Assembly: GCA_003427395.1 (NCBI GenBank)
Contig: BFEA01000109.1
Span: 2,956,643 to 2,979,580, forward strand
Length of the DNA stretch: 22,938 nucleotides
From: Chara braunii
Taxonomy: Eukaryota; Streptophyta; Charophyceae; Charales; Characeae
Direction: 5' to 3'
This document shows positions 1-10,061 of this stretch, piece after piece (the stretch's first letter is position 1; each line of letters opens with the position of its first letter). Below the pieces are notes generated by a model. It ran no database searches, was not told the DNA's origin, and worked only from the letters and a program-made list of their open reading frames with translations. A program made the position numbers and the translations under genes.

Positions 1-89
<89 letters not shown>
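1..89. repeat. (CT)n microsatellite
   Basis: An uninterrupted CT dinucleotide repeat runs from the window edge to base 89, so its true length is unknown. It is followed by a short CG-rich stretch (catgcccacgcgcgag), like the (CT)n to CG transition near 21237. Similar tracts at 21181 and 22881 each follow copies of one 155-bp repeat, so this tract may be the tail of another such copy lying to the left. Confidence 0.98.
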
Positions 90-91
<2 letters not shown>

Positions 92-835
92 GCCCACGCG
101 CGAGAACGCAAATAGGTCGTTGAAAATATTATCGCTATGATTCACGATGAAAGGAAATAATGTTTTCTTTTGTGCTCAGTTGCCTCCCCCCTCTCACATT
201 TCCTTAGTACTTGCATGCTCTTCTCTCGTCAACACTTTATGATGTTCTGCAATATCTGAGTCATGCACTAACATTACAATAGTTTTCTTAACATCCCCAT
301 TCGACCACAAACCATCGCCACTGAATCACTCTTTTTTCTTCTCAATGGGTCATTTACTTAACCGACGAGACAATAAGCCTCACCCCCCCTGCCACCTCGG
401 CGAAATGGTCCAGAGCTAGGTCGTCCCACCCTACTTTAATGCAAGTAAGTAGGTTCCAGTACCGGGTGCACTTGTGCCATACGGGTGGGTCTACCTCCAC
501 TCGTCCACCTCGAAATTGCTCACACAACTTATGAGCAAAGGAAAACAAACGTAGGATCCATTAGCGAAGCCACCATATAAAATATTGCCCCGAATCAATA
601 TGATAAACAATCTATTAATCAATCCTTTAAGCCATCAATCCATTATATAACCCATTAACCTATCAATTAAACAACCAATCAAACAATCAATTAAATAACC
701 AACTAAAATCAAACGGTCGTCAAGTGATTGTCAAAATGTTTACATAAAAACAATGATAGGGCTGCAACATGGCGTGTGCTCAATACTCCGACGACACTCG
801 CGGACATACGAACATTTTTTTATCACTTGGTGAAT
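90..835. other. Intergenic stretch with CAAT-rich degenerate repeat
   Basis: No gene is supported here; all open frames are short and have no recognisable domain. From about 597 to 715 the sequence is built of degenerate CAAT, AATCAA and CCAATC words. A similar CAAT-rich stretch occurs at about 8590-8770 just before the purine-rich tail of unit A. Bases 90-2224 may therefore be the worn 3' end of a further unit to the left, but I could not find a clear base-by-base alignment. Confidence 0.5.
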
Positions 836-1983
836 GGTCGGAGGAAAAAAACACAAGTCAAAAACATTAGAGGCGAAAAACCTTGGAAGATGGCTAACAC
901 CCTCACCTCTTTTTGGGTCTCGGACATGCAACAAGGAGGGGGCAAAGAGACAAAATCAAAGAAGGCGATGTAAGGCACAAAAAACGAGAGAAAAAAACAA
1001 TGAGAGAGTGAAGATAAGGCCAGAGAGGGAAGGCAGATACATTGGAAAGGGACAAACAAGAGGGGGGGTGCTCCAGATGAGAATATAACAAATGCGGCAA
1101 GAAAGACCGCAAAGCAGAAGGGAGAGGACAACAAAAGGAGAGATAAAATGGAGAGAGGAAGAGGATGGGAGACAAAGGGAGAGAGAGAAAAAGTGGGACG
1201 AATAGAGGAAGGCAAGGGGGGAGAGGAGGGGAAGAACACGAAGCGGAAAGTGTGGAAAGTGTGCGGATTTCAAAGAGTAGAGGGAGCAGAACTATAAAAG
1301 GACGATAGCGAAAGGCGAGAGGACAACATATCGAAAGAGACTGAAAGGCAGAAGAGGCAGTGGTAGGGAGAGAAGCGTGGCCAGAAGACAGGGCGCGAAG
1401 GCAGAGATGGCAGAAAGAGGACGGAGGAAGACGGAAAAGGATTAAAGGAGTTATACAAAAAGAGAAACAAATACAAAATATAGAGAGAAAGTGGACTCTG
1501 AAAGGGAAAGAATACAAAAGAAATAAAGAAATGAGAAAACGAGGCATGATTACAGAGCGTAGAAGAGAATAAACAAGACTGCACGGAAACGGGGTTAGAA
1601 AGAGCCAAAGACACAGGCCGGAGGGGATGAAACGATGACTAAGGGGGCGAGGGAGCGATAAGACGGGGTAAGAGAGGTGTGGCGGAAGAACCCCCGGGAG
1701 GGGGGGGAGGTAAATGTTGAACGAGGATAGAGAGTAGGAGAAGCAAAGGGTTGATGAGGGACAGAGAGACAAGGAGGGAGGGGGGACGAGAGACAAATGA
1801 GAGGGAGAGAGTCGGGGTTAGATAAGAAAGCAGAAAGAGGCGGAGAAGAGAAGAACCAAACGCGGATAAAGACAGAGCGAGACAAAGAGAAAGAATAAGG
1901 AGAGGGGAATGATAAAGAACGGGGAAAGGTCCAATGAGAAGGTCACAGCTTGAAGACAGAGGTACGGGGACAGAAGAACCGGG
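836..1983. repeat. About 1.15 kb polypurine (plus) / polypyrimidine (minus) tract
   Basis: The plus strand is almost only A and G for over a kilobase. A hand count of 1141-1200 gives 6 pyrimidines in 60 bases. It is not a simple repeat but an irregular mix of GAGA, GGAGG, AAAG and GAAGA words. The minus strand is open in several frames at once, with Ser, Leu, Pro, Phe and Arg-rich translations. This is expected because stop codons need A and G next to T, so these are not genes. Such tracts can form triplex DNA or act as nucleosome-poor spacers; that is general knowledge, not shown here. Confidence 0.9.
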
Positions 1984-2224
1984 GAGGAAAGCAATCGACA
2001 CTCCCCGTTGTCCTGGATTGCAGCCCCGCGCGACCCACAACCAACTCCTCCTTGTCGTATGTCCTCCCACCCCAATTGACTACCAATAGATGAGTGGTCA
2101 TTGTCACCAAATCCGTCCATGTACGGTCATCATGAACCACAAAATCGAAAGGCCCCTTGATTGGCGTCCTAAGAACTAGGGCAAGGAGGACGAGGAAAAG
2201 AGGGAGGAAAATAGGCAGGAGAAG
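1984..2224. other. Short spacer between purine tract and unit A
   Basis: Composition returns to mixed sequence. No gene, RNA or repeat could be recognised. A short purine-rich patch (about 2178-2225) resembles the GAG-rich patch at about 9325-9350, which also lies just ahead of the unit start at 9440. This supports a common junction upstream of units A and B. Confidence 0.4.
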
Positions 2225-2821
2225 GTGCAGGTGTTTATCCTTTATCGTGGTGCAATGGAGCTTTCGTCGCCGCTCCGGCCGAGTGCGCTAGCCATACCTC
2301 TCGCAAACCCCAATGACATGATAGGGTCACGCGAGGTACAACTTACCTCCACCTGCGGGAGTTGTCACCATCCCTTAGGTGGACGTATTCCCGCCGAGCT
2401 ACTGAACCGCTTGTGAAAGCTAATTGGTTGCAATCGCAAAGGTGGCCAAGCCGCAGACATTTCTCGTACATTGTAGCATACGGGGTATGCGCGGTCCAAC
2501 GCCTCTATCGGAGCCATACACGAATTGACGGACTGGGGGCTGAAGTCCCAAGCGCGACTCGACGTCGATCGACTAGGACGCATCATTCTTACCATGTGTT
2601 ACACCACGCCAAAACAAAAAGTCAGATCACTCACACAAAACAAAACACTCCTAGTCCCTTTAGTATCCAACCCATAACCTTTTGACACGGAAATTAGTTG
2701 AGCATCGCGCGTGAGACTCACAATAAATATCACGAGGACGCAAACTTACTCACATTCACTAGCCATGTACGTATACGCAAGCAGTCGCAACGATGGAGTA
2801 CTATGTCGTACCCATAATCGT

Positions 2822-3047
2822 GTGGCCCTCAATGGTCTCGAGGGTCACGTTCGACACTCAGGTGTCAACTGACACGCGCCTTGAGGGGTTAATCTCTCGA
2901 AGCTAGACAACTGCCAAGGCGGTTGCGAACCCCACCCTCTTGTGCACCCTGCGGAGAGTGGGTGGTAGGCAGATTCTGACATGTCGTAACAGTCAACTCT
3001 TGAGCTCAATCATTCAAGGTCTAGAAATAAGTCAAAGGGTTTGACTT
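2822..3047. other. Chain of hairpins in unit A
   Basis: Successive inverted repeats lie close together. GTGGCCCTC (2822-2830) pairs with GAGGGTCAC (2840-2848) with one G-T pair. GACACT-CA-GGTGTC lies at 2853-2866. CCACCC (2932-2937) pairs with GGGTGG (2960-2965). AAGTCAAA (3029-3036) pairs perfectly with TTTGACTT (3040-3047) across a GGG loop. The matching part of unit B (10062-10295) has hairpins at the same places but mostly with different arm sequences. This suggests a structured RNA or DNA region; function unknown. Confidence 0.65.
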
Positions 3048-3480
3048 TGACAGTTCTCACAGACTTCAACGTCCATCTATAATATTTCTAAAAAACAAAG
3101 GTAACAAAAAAGGGTTTTATTTTTCTTTCAAATATAAAATCAGCCCAAAGTAGCAAAAAAAAGATAAAATTTATCGCAAAATCCTTTCTGATATAACGAA
3201 CCTTAGCATGACGTACTATGTTTCTCAATATTAAAGTCAATACTCAGAGGTATAAGACAAAAGGCAACCTCATGACACGAAGTGGGAGAAGCCGAAGGCT
3301 TGACTTTAGTGAGTCCACGCAAGAAGAGTCATTGGATCTCGTACTCGACTAATTATGTACTAGAGAATTTTTTTTTTTTTTTTCGTCTTGGGACATCATG
3401 ATTGGAGCCTCTATTCCAGCAAGTTTGACCAACACGCTTACGCACGGTCGTAGTAGGTCACGCGAACACTCGAGATATAT
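3048..3480. other. AT-rich spacer of unit A, no gene
   Basis: AT-rich sequence with poly-A and poly-T runs (a T-run at 3367-3383) and only short open frames. The counterpart in unit B (about 10300-10430) is much shorter, so most of this stretch is either extra in A or lost from B. A small hairpin (aagcc-gaa-ggctt) lies at about 3291. Nothing else is recognised. Confidence 0.5.
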
Positions 3481-3488
3481 GTGTATAT

Positions 3489-3849
3489 CTGTGTAGCATC
3501 GTGTTCGTGTTCGGTGAGCGAACCCGAGCGTTCATGACCGAATGCGAATGAGCGTGAAAACCCCCCAAACACGAACATAAAAAAAAAAATCAAAAAACAA
3601 AACAAAAACAATTTTCCAGAAAAATCTGAAAATAATACATGTTATGTAAAATAATAAAACAAACAACTTTTGCCTTGGGAGTATGCTCAAATTCGTAACC
3701 AAACTTGAGCTAAGAATAAAAAACAAAAACAATTTTTTTTTTTTTTTTTTAATATGTTCGGTCGAACACGTTCAGGGGGCGTTTGGCCGAACACCCGAAT
3801 ATGTTCGGACGTTCGGAAAAGCTCCGAACATGTTCGGTGTGCTACACAG
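3489..3849. mobile_element. hAT-like non-autonomous element (361 bp) inserted in unit A
   Basis: The insertion is bounded by inverted CTGTGTAGCA / TGCTACACAG termini and an exact 8-bp direct repeat, GTGTATAT, at 3481-3488 and 3850-3857. An 8-bp target-site duplication is typical of the hAT superfamily. Unit B has no equivalent sequence at the matching place (about 10430-10470), so it serves as an approximate empty site. The interior is full of GTTCG and CGAAC words, including the perfect palindrome CCGAACA-TGTTCGG at 3824-3837, two A-rich stretches and a T-run at 3732-3750. No transposase is encoded, so it would depend on a transposase supplied elsewhere. Confidence 0.75.
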
Positions 3850-4489
3850 GTGTATATAGAGGGTTATACCATACGGAACGATCGTTTCGCACAATCACAG
3901 TGTGACTTCCTTCAACTATATATATATGATTGCAGACAGTCAAGTCCCGAGTCCGAACCACAAACATATCTGCAATCACATCAAAGATTCAACCAAAAGT
4001 CAATGCACTACACGGGGTAAACTTCAATCATTCTCCGCGCTCATACCCCTCGCTTTAGCCAAACCAGCCTCAACCTTTGTCCAATCTTTCATAATAAAAT
4101 ACTCAGTATCTTTGTTAAATGACCATTCAATAAAGTTCGGGTGAAAACCCAACGGAACAATTCAAAACCACAGGGGCCAAAGTTTTTAGGTTGAGTGACG
4201 AGCATGAGTTAGAGTTGAGTCGTACACCGATGAATCGGCAACCGCTCCGTTATCAGTAAGTAATAACACAAGATAATCTTTGTAGGATCATGCTAAAACT
4301 AATCCAATCCTTAATCAAAAGAGTTCAAAGAAGACTTGTTTCACAACACAGTCCAATTCACAAGCCAAGGTTATAAGGGTATGAAAAATAATCTTCATAT
4401 CATGCCTTACTAAAATCATTTCCATAGCTAAGTCTAAGCCTATCCCTAAACAGGTGTCAAAGAAAATGAAGACTTTTGGCAGCATCTCC

Positions 4490-5200
4490 CTTATACAGGG
4501 TAGATCACAAAAATATCGTAAAAATATTCTTTATCAAAATATAATATAAATCCTCGAAACTAAGAAAATTTCGGTCGCACTTTCCATAGGAAAATTATTT
4601 TTTTAGAATTTATATTCATACGAATATGAAAATTGAATTGGTCATCAACTATAGATGGTCAAATTTTGTCAAACTCTCTGAATTAGTAAAAATTTGAACA
4701 ACACTTTCTTTACAAAAGTAGACTTATCAGATTTATACTAAGTCATATAAGAAGTCGATACAAAACTTGAGTTCTGTTAAGACTAAATTTAACTAACTCT
4801 TTAGATTTGTTGAAAATTTGGCATTACTTCCCGTAAAGAAAATAACTTTCCAAAATTTATACAAAGTTAAATAAAGAATCTGAAACGATTATAACTTTTC
4901 AAAGTCAAATTTTGTCTAACTTCCTTAATGAGCAAGAAGTCGGACAACACTTCCCCCTTCCTGATTTCTACTACATCAGATAGAAAACTTAGACAAAAGT
5001 TGAACTTTGAAGAACCATAATTTAACTAACTCCTTGTTTTTGTAGAAATTTCGACAGCGCTTCCCGTATAGAATGTAACTTTCCAAAATTTATACAGAAC
5101 CAAGTAAAATAAAAGATCCTAGAAAATGCGATAATTTGAACTAAGTAATAAAAAACAAAACTCAGAAAATGCAGAAATTGAACTAACTTATATAACTTTG
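4490..5200. repeat. Degenerate about 130-bp repeats with TTTCGRCAGCRCTTCCC motif (unit A)
   Basis: At least four degenerate units share the order: aactaactcctt or gtctaactccctt, a short A/T stretch, aaatttcgacagcgcttccc or a variant, then aactttccaaaatttatac. In several copies the arms around the ctaactcc core are complementary, as in CAAATTTT (4660-4667) and AAAATTTG (4689-4696). The same repeats occur at 11050-11760. There is no coding potential. The motif reminds me of repeats seen in plant long non-coding retroelements, but that is recollection and unverified. Confidence 0.6.
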
Positions 5201-5385
5201 ATACGTGGCGAGGAACTAAAACAACTACGTATCAAACTGAAATTCAGACTAAGTAGAACTCAAACTCAACCACATGCAAATTCATACCACAATAGTAAGT
5301 ATTCCCAACCAGTCTCAAGGTTAAAACTTGTCAATAGTAGTTCATAGTCTTTCAATGATTTATCCCTTATACCCAACTTACATAA

Positions 5386-6167
5386 GGTATAAGAGTAGAC
5401 CATTCAACTTAGAAATAAAGTTTATCCTGACCATTGAATAAACACAAACACAAGGCATTACTACTTTTTTTTTCTTTGGGCATATGACATGGCTATTCAA
5501 CTTAGAAACAAAGCCTAGTCGCCCATAACGGTTTAAGTAATCAAGTTATATTTACTTTTCTGCTCTTAGTTTTTTAAGGTAGTATAAGACTGAACCATTC
5601 AACTTAGAAACAAAGTTCAGCCTGACCCTTTTTACCGCCAATTAATATTCTTAATTAATACTCTTTTCATTATGATAGGCTATATAGTCAGACCATTCAA
5701 CTTAGAAACAAAGTTTGACTAGCCTGTCCATATATTATAGAAATAACATAATTAGATAAAACCATTCCTCGGTTCCAGCATGTACGTGGCTCCTGACCAA
5801 ACCATTCAACTTAGAAACGACGTTTGATCCTTCACCTGATCTCCCTCAGAATAAACAAAAAGAAGTTTAAGTCATTCAACTCAGAAACAACGCTAAAACT
5901 CTTTTTTTCAGAAACAATAAGGAAACATAAGGAGACTAGGTCATTCAACTTAAAGAACAAAATTTAGTCCCACTAAAAAAATCTAAAAATAAACCAAGGC
6001 AACCAAATCATTTAACTTATAAACAAAACTTGGCCCCTGAAAATGCAATCGCATGCACCCCTCGCAAGTTAGAGCAACCAGACCATTCAACTTAGGAACA
6101 AAGTCTAATCCTCCAATCAGTCAAAATAAACATAGCACTGGGCTATTCAACTTAGAAACTAAGCCCA
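5386..6167. repeat. Array of about 10 mini-hairpins with conserved CATTCAACTTAGAAACAA loop (unit A)
   Basis: Ten copies at roughly 60-120 bp spacing keep the core CATTCAACTTAGAAACAA or a close variant, starting at about 5401, 5495, 5597, 5694, 5804, 5873, 5942, 6009, 6084 and 6145. The bases on either side differ from copy to copy but remain complementary within a copy. Examples are GGCT/AGCC (about 5491), CTGAAC (5590-5595) with GTTCAG (5615-5620), TAGTCAGAC (5685-5693) with GTTTGACTA (5713-5721), GACCAAAC (5795-5802) with GTTTGATC (5822-5829), and TGGGCT (6139-6144) with AGCCCA (6162-6167). Spacers are A-rich and unrelated. Not a CRISPR array: spacers vary in length and the repeat arms are not conserved. 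Confidence 0.85.
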
Positions 6168-6279
6168 ACCTTCGGTTGACTCAGACAATCGCAAGCAAAA
6201 CTACCTTTTTTCAGCCTTTCCCCAATTCACAACCCTTTTTCAATCTGAATTCAAACGAGCAACAAAAATAAGTTGAGAT

Positions 6280-7500
6280 TGCGCATACATTTTTTTACTT
6301 AACTATGATTTAAGTTCAGAAAGTCAAACATAAGATCAATATGGATGCAGACAATACCCTAAACCAAACTATGGAAAAATGTATAAGTAAGGGTTTTAAC
6401 AGGGTTTATAGAAGGAGATGAAGATTGCCACTCAGTTCCCTACCTCCAGAACCTTGCCTAAGTTTCGACAAAGCTCCCGCAATCGGTGGGGCAACCTCCC
6501 ACAAAGGCCTTGACACGGATTATGGGTTGCAATCCCGCTTGCCGCCTTCCTCTCAGAACCAATAAATCATACTTGGTGTAAGAAGGGCAGAAAGAGGAAA
6601 TTTTAGTCACTCAAATTCAAGAGAGGTGCACCCAGACTCGCGTGAGAGGGCGTTGAATCATTCAGACGTTTGAGGGTCTCACAATGACGGTCAGAATGTA
6701 CAGCAGCTTGGTCAAAATGAAGGTAAACCACCAGCTGTTGACTTTCCTGATGATCCTCCAAATCGCATCAACAAGCTCAATCGCTCTCACAAAGCTTGTG
6801 GTATGAAATGCCTTGGCCACCAATTCCAGACACAACCCGTGTGCCAAAAACACAACCTTCTCTTTTTATGGCCCACCCCTCGCTCCGCCACTCCGATGGG
6901 GTGAGCAGCGCACGACCAGTAGGTAAGTCTGCAGCCTCTACGACTGACCTCACTCTCTTTTATTTCGATGGGATGCGCAATGCACTCGCCAGCAACTAAG
7001 TTTTTCAATTGTGCGACTGGACTCAGGCTATTTCGACCAGCAGGCTGAGCTGTACACCGGCCATGGGTAACTCTTCAGTTCGCAGTCCGCCTGTAATCCT
7101 TTCAATCTGTCAGGTTGTGCAACATATCGGTTAACCCGGTAAGCATGCAACCTCCCAACTCTCTTCGTTGCTACTCCGATCGAAAATGCAGCATGTTCCT
7201 CAAACAAACCCCCTACCTCATCAGCTCTCATCGTCTCGACGAGCCGAGCATCAGCTAACAGGTGAATCTCCAGCCCCTGCTGCTAGCTGTTAGCAACCTC
7301 GTACGGCAGACGGGCGACACACCGGTTAAAATGTAAGCCTCTGCCCTTACTGCGCACTCAACAGGCTGAAACATGTAGAATCTGAATGAATCTTCCACTA
7401 GAATGCGGAAAGATGCACAGGCGTCGACCCCCTTCGCTTTACTTCTGCCGGTAGGATATGCAACGCATCAGGCGTCAGGTAAGTCTCCGGCCTACGACTA
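6280..7500. repeat. GC-richer module of unit A with degenerate internal repeats
   Basis: No gene is supported. The first part (about 6430-6760) aligns with 12990-13310, with shared words such as gcaatcggtgg, ggttgcaatcccgc and ctcgcgtgagagggc. From about 6880 to 7500 a degenerate unit recurs: a ggg-atgcgcaatgcac element, then ccagtaggtaagtctgcagcct or a variant, seen at about 6895, 6965, 7250 and 7450. One copy carries the inverted pair GCTAACA/TGTTAGC around 7253-7292. The gtaagt words look like splice donors but have no coding context. Confidence 0.5.
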
Positions 7501-8219
7501 GCCTCACACTACCTTTATCGTTAAAACGAGAAAAGCATAATTTTTTTCCAATAAAATGGGCGCATTCGTTTATTTTTGTGAAATCAACCTCTCCTCCCTC
7601 GCGCAGTCGCAGCAGGCAGCAGCGTCAAATCTATCCACTAACGCCAAAATCCTCCACTACCATTCGCTTCGCCTCGCAAAAAAAACCCATAATCGTCTCT
7701 TCACCCGCTCGTTTTCACTACGAACCAAGCGAGCCATATGCTTTTCACTCCCGCTTTCCTCCCTTCGTCAGCTTCACGTACTGCTTTTCTTCTCTTACTC
7801 CCCATCTACTAACCCACCACCTAAACTAACGAGACCATCGCACTCGCACGGGGTTAAAACCCCTAAATCGACTTCTCCCCGACCCGATTCCGTGAAGTTT
7901 CGTAAGTGTTGTCCTCTTCTTGTTGCGCTTAGCTCATCTCTCTGCCATCTCTCATATCGAACGTATTTGGAGTGAAAATCTCGCCAGGTCCATTCCTCCC
8001 CCTTTCTCTTCTTCGTCGTTTTTTATTGTCCTTCCCCTTAGTGCTAACACAACTCTCTGGCTTTATGATCAATCCGTCAATTTTGCCTCCTGCCTTGGAC
8101 TCAAACAGACCGTCGCGCTTTCCCGTCAAGCGTTTTATTCCGCCCCACTGGATCCTCCAGTACCACGCAGTATCACGCTAGCGAGATCATCAATGTTGCA
8201 TCCTTGGTTGCTTGAATGC
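7501..8219. repeat. Pyrimidine-rich module of unit A
   Basis: A C/T-rich plus strand with conserved words shared with unit B, above all ggggttaaaacccc (7850-7863 against about 14538) followed by a cccgattccgtgaag element matching the hairpin modules of unit B. The open frames here arise from biased composition; their translations show no domain. No intron-exon structure could be supported. Confidence 0.5.
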
Positions 8220-8257
8220 TTTGAAGAGGACTAACCGCTTTGGAGAGGACTAACCGC
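8220..8257 (+). repeat. 19-bp tandem duplication
   Basis: TTTGAAGAGGACTAACCGC (8220-8238) is followed directly by TTTGGAGAGGACTAACCGC (8239-8257), one base different. It lies at the end of the pyrimidine-rich module of unit A and is not seen in unit B. It looks like a recent slippage duplication. Confidence 0.85.
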
Positions 8258-8469
8258 TAAATGGTCAGTAACCACGCCGACTTTACAGTCTCTCGTGCGT
8301 TACCTAAATGGTTCGGTAAGCGGGTTGTATCTTAAGTTTGTGCGCCCACACACTCTCTATTTTCTAGTCAACCACTTAGTCAGTGTAATTTTGACACAGT
8401 TGCAACTCGCGCGGTGTACTCAGATGTTAAACCAAACTTATATTTTGTCACTTGCAAAAACTAGGGCAG

Positions 8470-8487
8470 ATACCCTTGTAAGGGTAT
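8470..8487. repeat. Perfect palindrome ATACCCTT-gt-AAGGGTAT (unit A)
   Basis: An 8-bp perfect inverted repeat with a 2-base centre stands 40-50 bases ahead of the GAG-rich purine tract. The same element, with one mismatched pair, is at 16658-16675 ahead of the purine tract of unit B, and the next bases (tattcgcnccnacaacg) are also conserved. Position and conservation suggest a functional or recombination-related site; nothing more can be said from sequence. Confidence 0.6.
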
Positions 8488-8519
8488 TCGCCCCGACAAC
8501 GTGCAAGCATCAGACTGCT

Positions 8520-9177
8520 ATTCAAGGAGAAGGAGCACGGCGAGAAGGAGGAGAAAGTCGGAAGAAGGAGAAGACATCCGCGGAGCAAGAGTACAACAAA
8601 CTACCAATCAATAACTTGTCTGATAAATCAAACAATCACACTTTCAATGCCATTAATTAGAACTTTCAATGAACGAAATTACCAATCAAAATATCAATCG
8701 ACCAATAAAAAAACTGTCACCGCCAAATCAACATTGTTTATTGGAACCAGCAACCAATACATAGCCACGGCGACCAACAAAACTGAGCCCTCATTCCGTT
8801 CATTCTTTGATCTGATAATCACTTGATTAAACGACATTTGTTGCTTGTTTGATGATCTGATCGTAGCCTCTGTTTCCTGAATTTTGTAAAAGAAAACATT
8901 TTACGTGATTATTGTCACTTCGCCATATTTGTGTTATTCTGCATAGGCAAGATGAGCAGATGAAAGCAATTAGAGATGATTCTATGGGTATGTCCTCTGA
9001 GGAGGAGGAGGAGGAGGACAAGGATGAGAAGGAGGAAGTGGAGAAAAAAGACAAGCGAGGAGAAGGAGGAGTTTTACATAGAGGAGGAGGAGACGTGGAC
9101 GAACGAGGAGGAAAAGAAGAACGAGGACAAGCACTCAGAGAAAATTAACAAGGAGGAGAACGACAACGACGTGTAAA
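8520..9177. repeat. GAG-rich purine tract and CAAT-rich spacer, 3' end of unit A
   Basis: Two GAGGA/GGAGAA-rich stretches (about 8525-8590 and 8998-9175) flank a CAAT-rich, AT-rich spacer (about 8590-8960). The plus-strand frames from about 8912 to 9176 translate to Glu/Lys-rich or Arg-rich low-complexity chains. They are by-products of (GAG)n composition rather than supported genes. The counterpart in unit B (16690-16836) is much shorter. Confidence 0.7.
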
Positions 9178-9427
9178 GCAATAGCACCAGCAAGCGCAAA
9201 TGGTTCAACTATTGTGAATGGAGTCAAAATGACAGTGCAATGCATCCACGTTCGAATTTAGCACATAAATTAGCATTTGCGACTCACATAAGGATTGTAC
9301 GTGCATGCATTAGACCTCTATTCAAGAACGAGGAGGACGATATCGAGCGCATCGGTCCAGCACCGCACAAAACGGGGCGGGACCCTCCCGGCCGCGTCAT
9401 GCAGGAGTTGGTCTGGTCCTTGTCGTA
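9178..9427. other. Junction between units A and B
   Basis: The first about 130 bases (agcaccagcaagcgca...) are homologous to the tail at 16847-16985 and its duplicate at 17060-17200. The rest leads into the start of unit B and includes a short GC-rich stretch. No gene is seen. Confidence 0.5.
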
Positions 9428-9808
9428 ATGCATATGAAGCTTCCGCAAGCCGTTCCGGCCGAGTTTGCCAGCCATACCTCTCGCGATCCCCTACGACAGG
9501 ATAAGGCCTACGTGAGGCACGACTTACCTCCACCTTACGGAAGTTGTCACCTCCCTTCGGTGGGCGTATCCCCGCCAAGCCACCAGTCCACAATACGAAA
9601 GTTAATCAACTGCAATCGCAGAGTTGGACCAGCCGAGGGTGTTTCTCGTTCGCTGTAGCATAGGGGGTACGAGTGGTTTTATGTCTCTATCGGACCCGCA
9701 TGCGAACCGACACCTTGGGGGGCTGAGGTCCCAAGCGCGACCCGTCGCCGGTCGACTAGGATGCTTTCCACACACCACGCGCATGCCTCTCTAAAGACAT
9801 TAAATTTG

Positions 9809-9810
<2 letters not shown>

Positions 9811-9863
<53 letters not shown>
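9811..9863. repeat. (AC)n microsatellite
   Basis: About 26 uninterrupted AC dinucleotides. The matching place in unit A (about 2600-2650) has only scattered acac words, so the tract expanded in unit B after the units separated. The minus-strand frame across it gives a Cys-Val run and is not a gene. Confidence 0.98.
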
Positions 9864-9864
<1 letters not shown>

Positions 9865-10061
9865 CGACACAAATTTAACAACGCACACAATCTTAGTCCC
9901 TTCAGTAGTCATCCCATAACTCTCCGATGCGGAAATCGGATAGGCAACGTGCGAGAGACTTAGTATAAAACTACACGGACGCATGACCTTCCCATATCGA
10001 CTAGCAGTGTATGAATATGCAAGCAGTCGCGATGATGGCGTACTATGTAGTGCCCATAATC

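Larger units (their letters stand above)
2225..9427. repeat. Unit A: about 7.2 kb non-coding tandem unit
   Basis: The unit aligns in the same order and orientation with unit B. Matching anchors are: 2271 with 9451 (gctccggccgag / cgttccggccgag); about 3955 with 10535; the hairpin arrays at 5386 and 11973; gcaatcggtgg at about 6479 and 13035; gaatgaatcttcc at about 7383 and 14214; ggggttaaaacccc at 7850 and 14538; cacacactctct at about 8346 and 16531; the GAG-rich tail at about 8520 and 16690. Identity looks like roughly 70-75% in the better blocks, by eye. No open frame has a recognisable product. Ends are arbitrary because the units abut; the limits given are where clear A/B similarity begins. 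Confidence 0.75.

Noticed and set aside
903-1796. Minus-strand open frame of 297 codons, and its neighbours between 823 and 2140
   Set aside because: It lies on the polypyrimidine strand, where stop codons are rare by composition. It is low-complexity Ser/Leu/Pro/Phe, several frames are open at once, and no domain is seen.
2258-2545. Long terminal repeat, with 9440-9750 as its partner
   Set aside because: The similarity continues through the whole unit, no third copy lies after 16980, and no primer-binding site, polypurine tract or gag-pol was found, so LTRs cannot be defined.
5386-6167. CRISPR array
   Set aside because: Only the loop is conserved, spacers vary widely in length, arms differ per copy, there are no cas genes, and the context is eukaryotic.
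6920-7480. Exon ends at ag|gtaagt words
   Set aside because: They are part of a degenerate non-coding repeat and have no adjoining coding frames.
8912-9176. Glu/Lys-rich and Arg-rich open frames
   Set aside because: These are products of GAG-rich repeat composition; two different plus-strand frames are open over the same bases.
9679-9984. Open frame with a Cys-Val run
   Set aside because: Translation of the (AC)n microsatellite.
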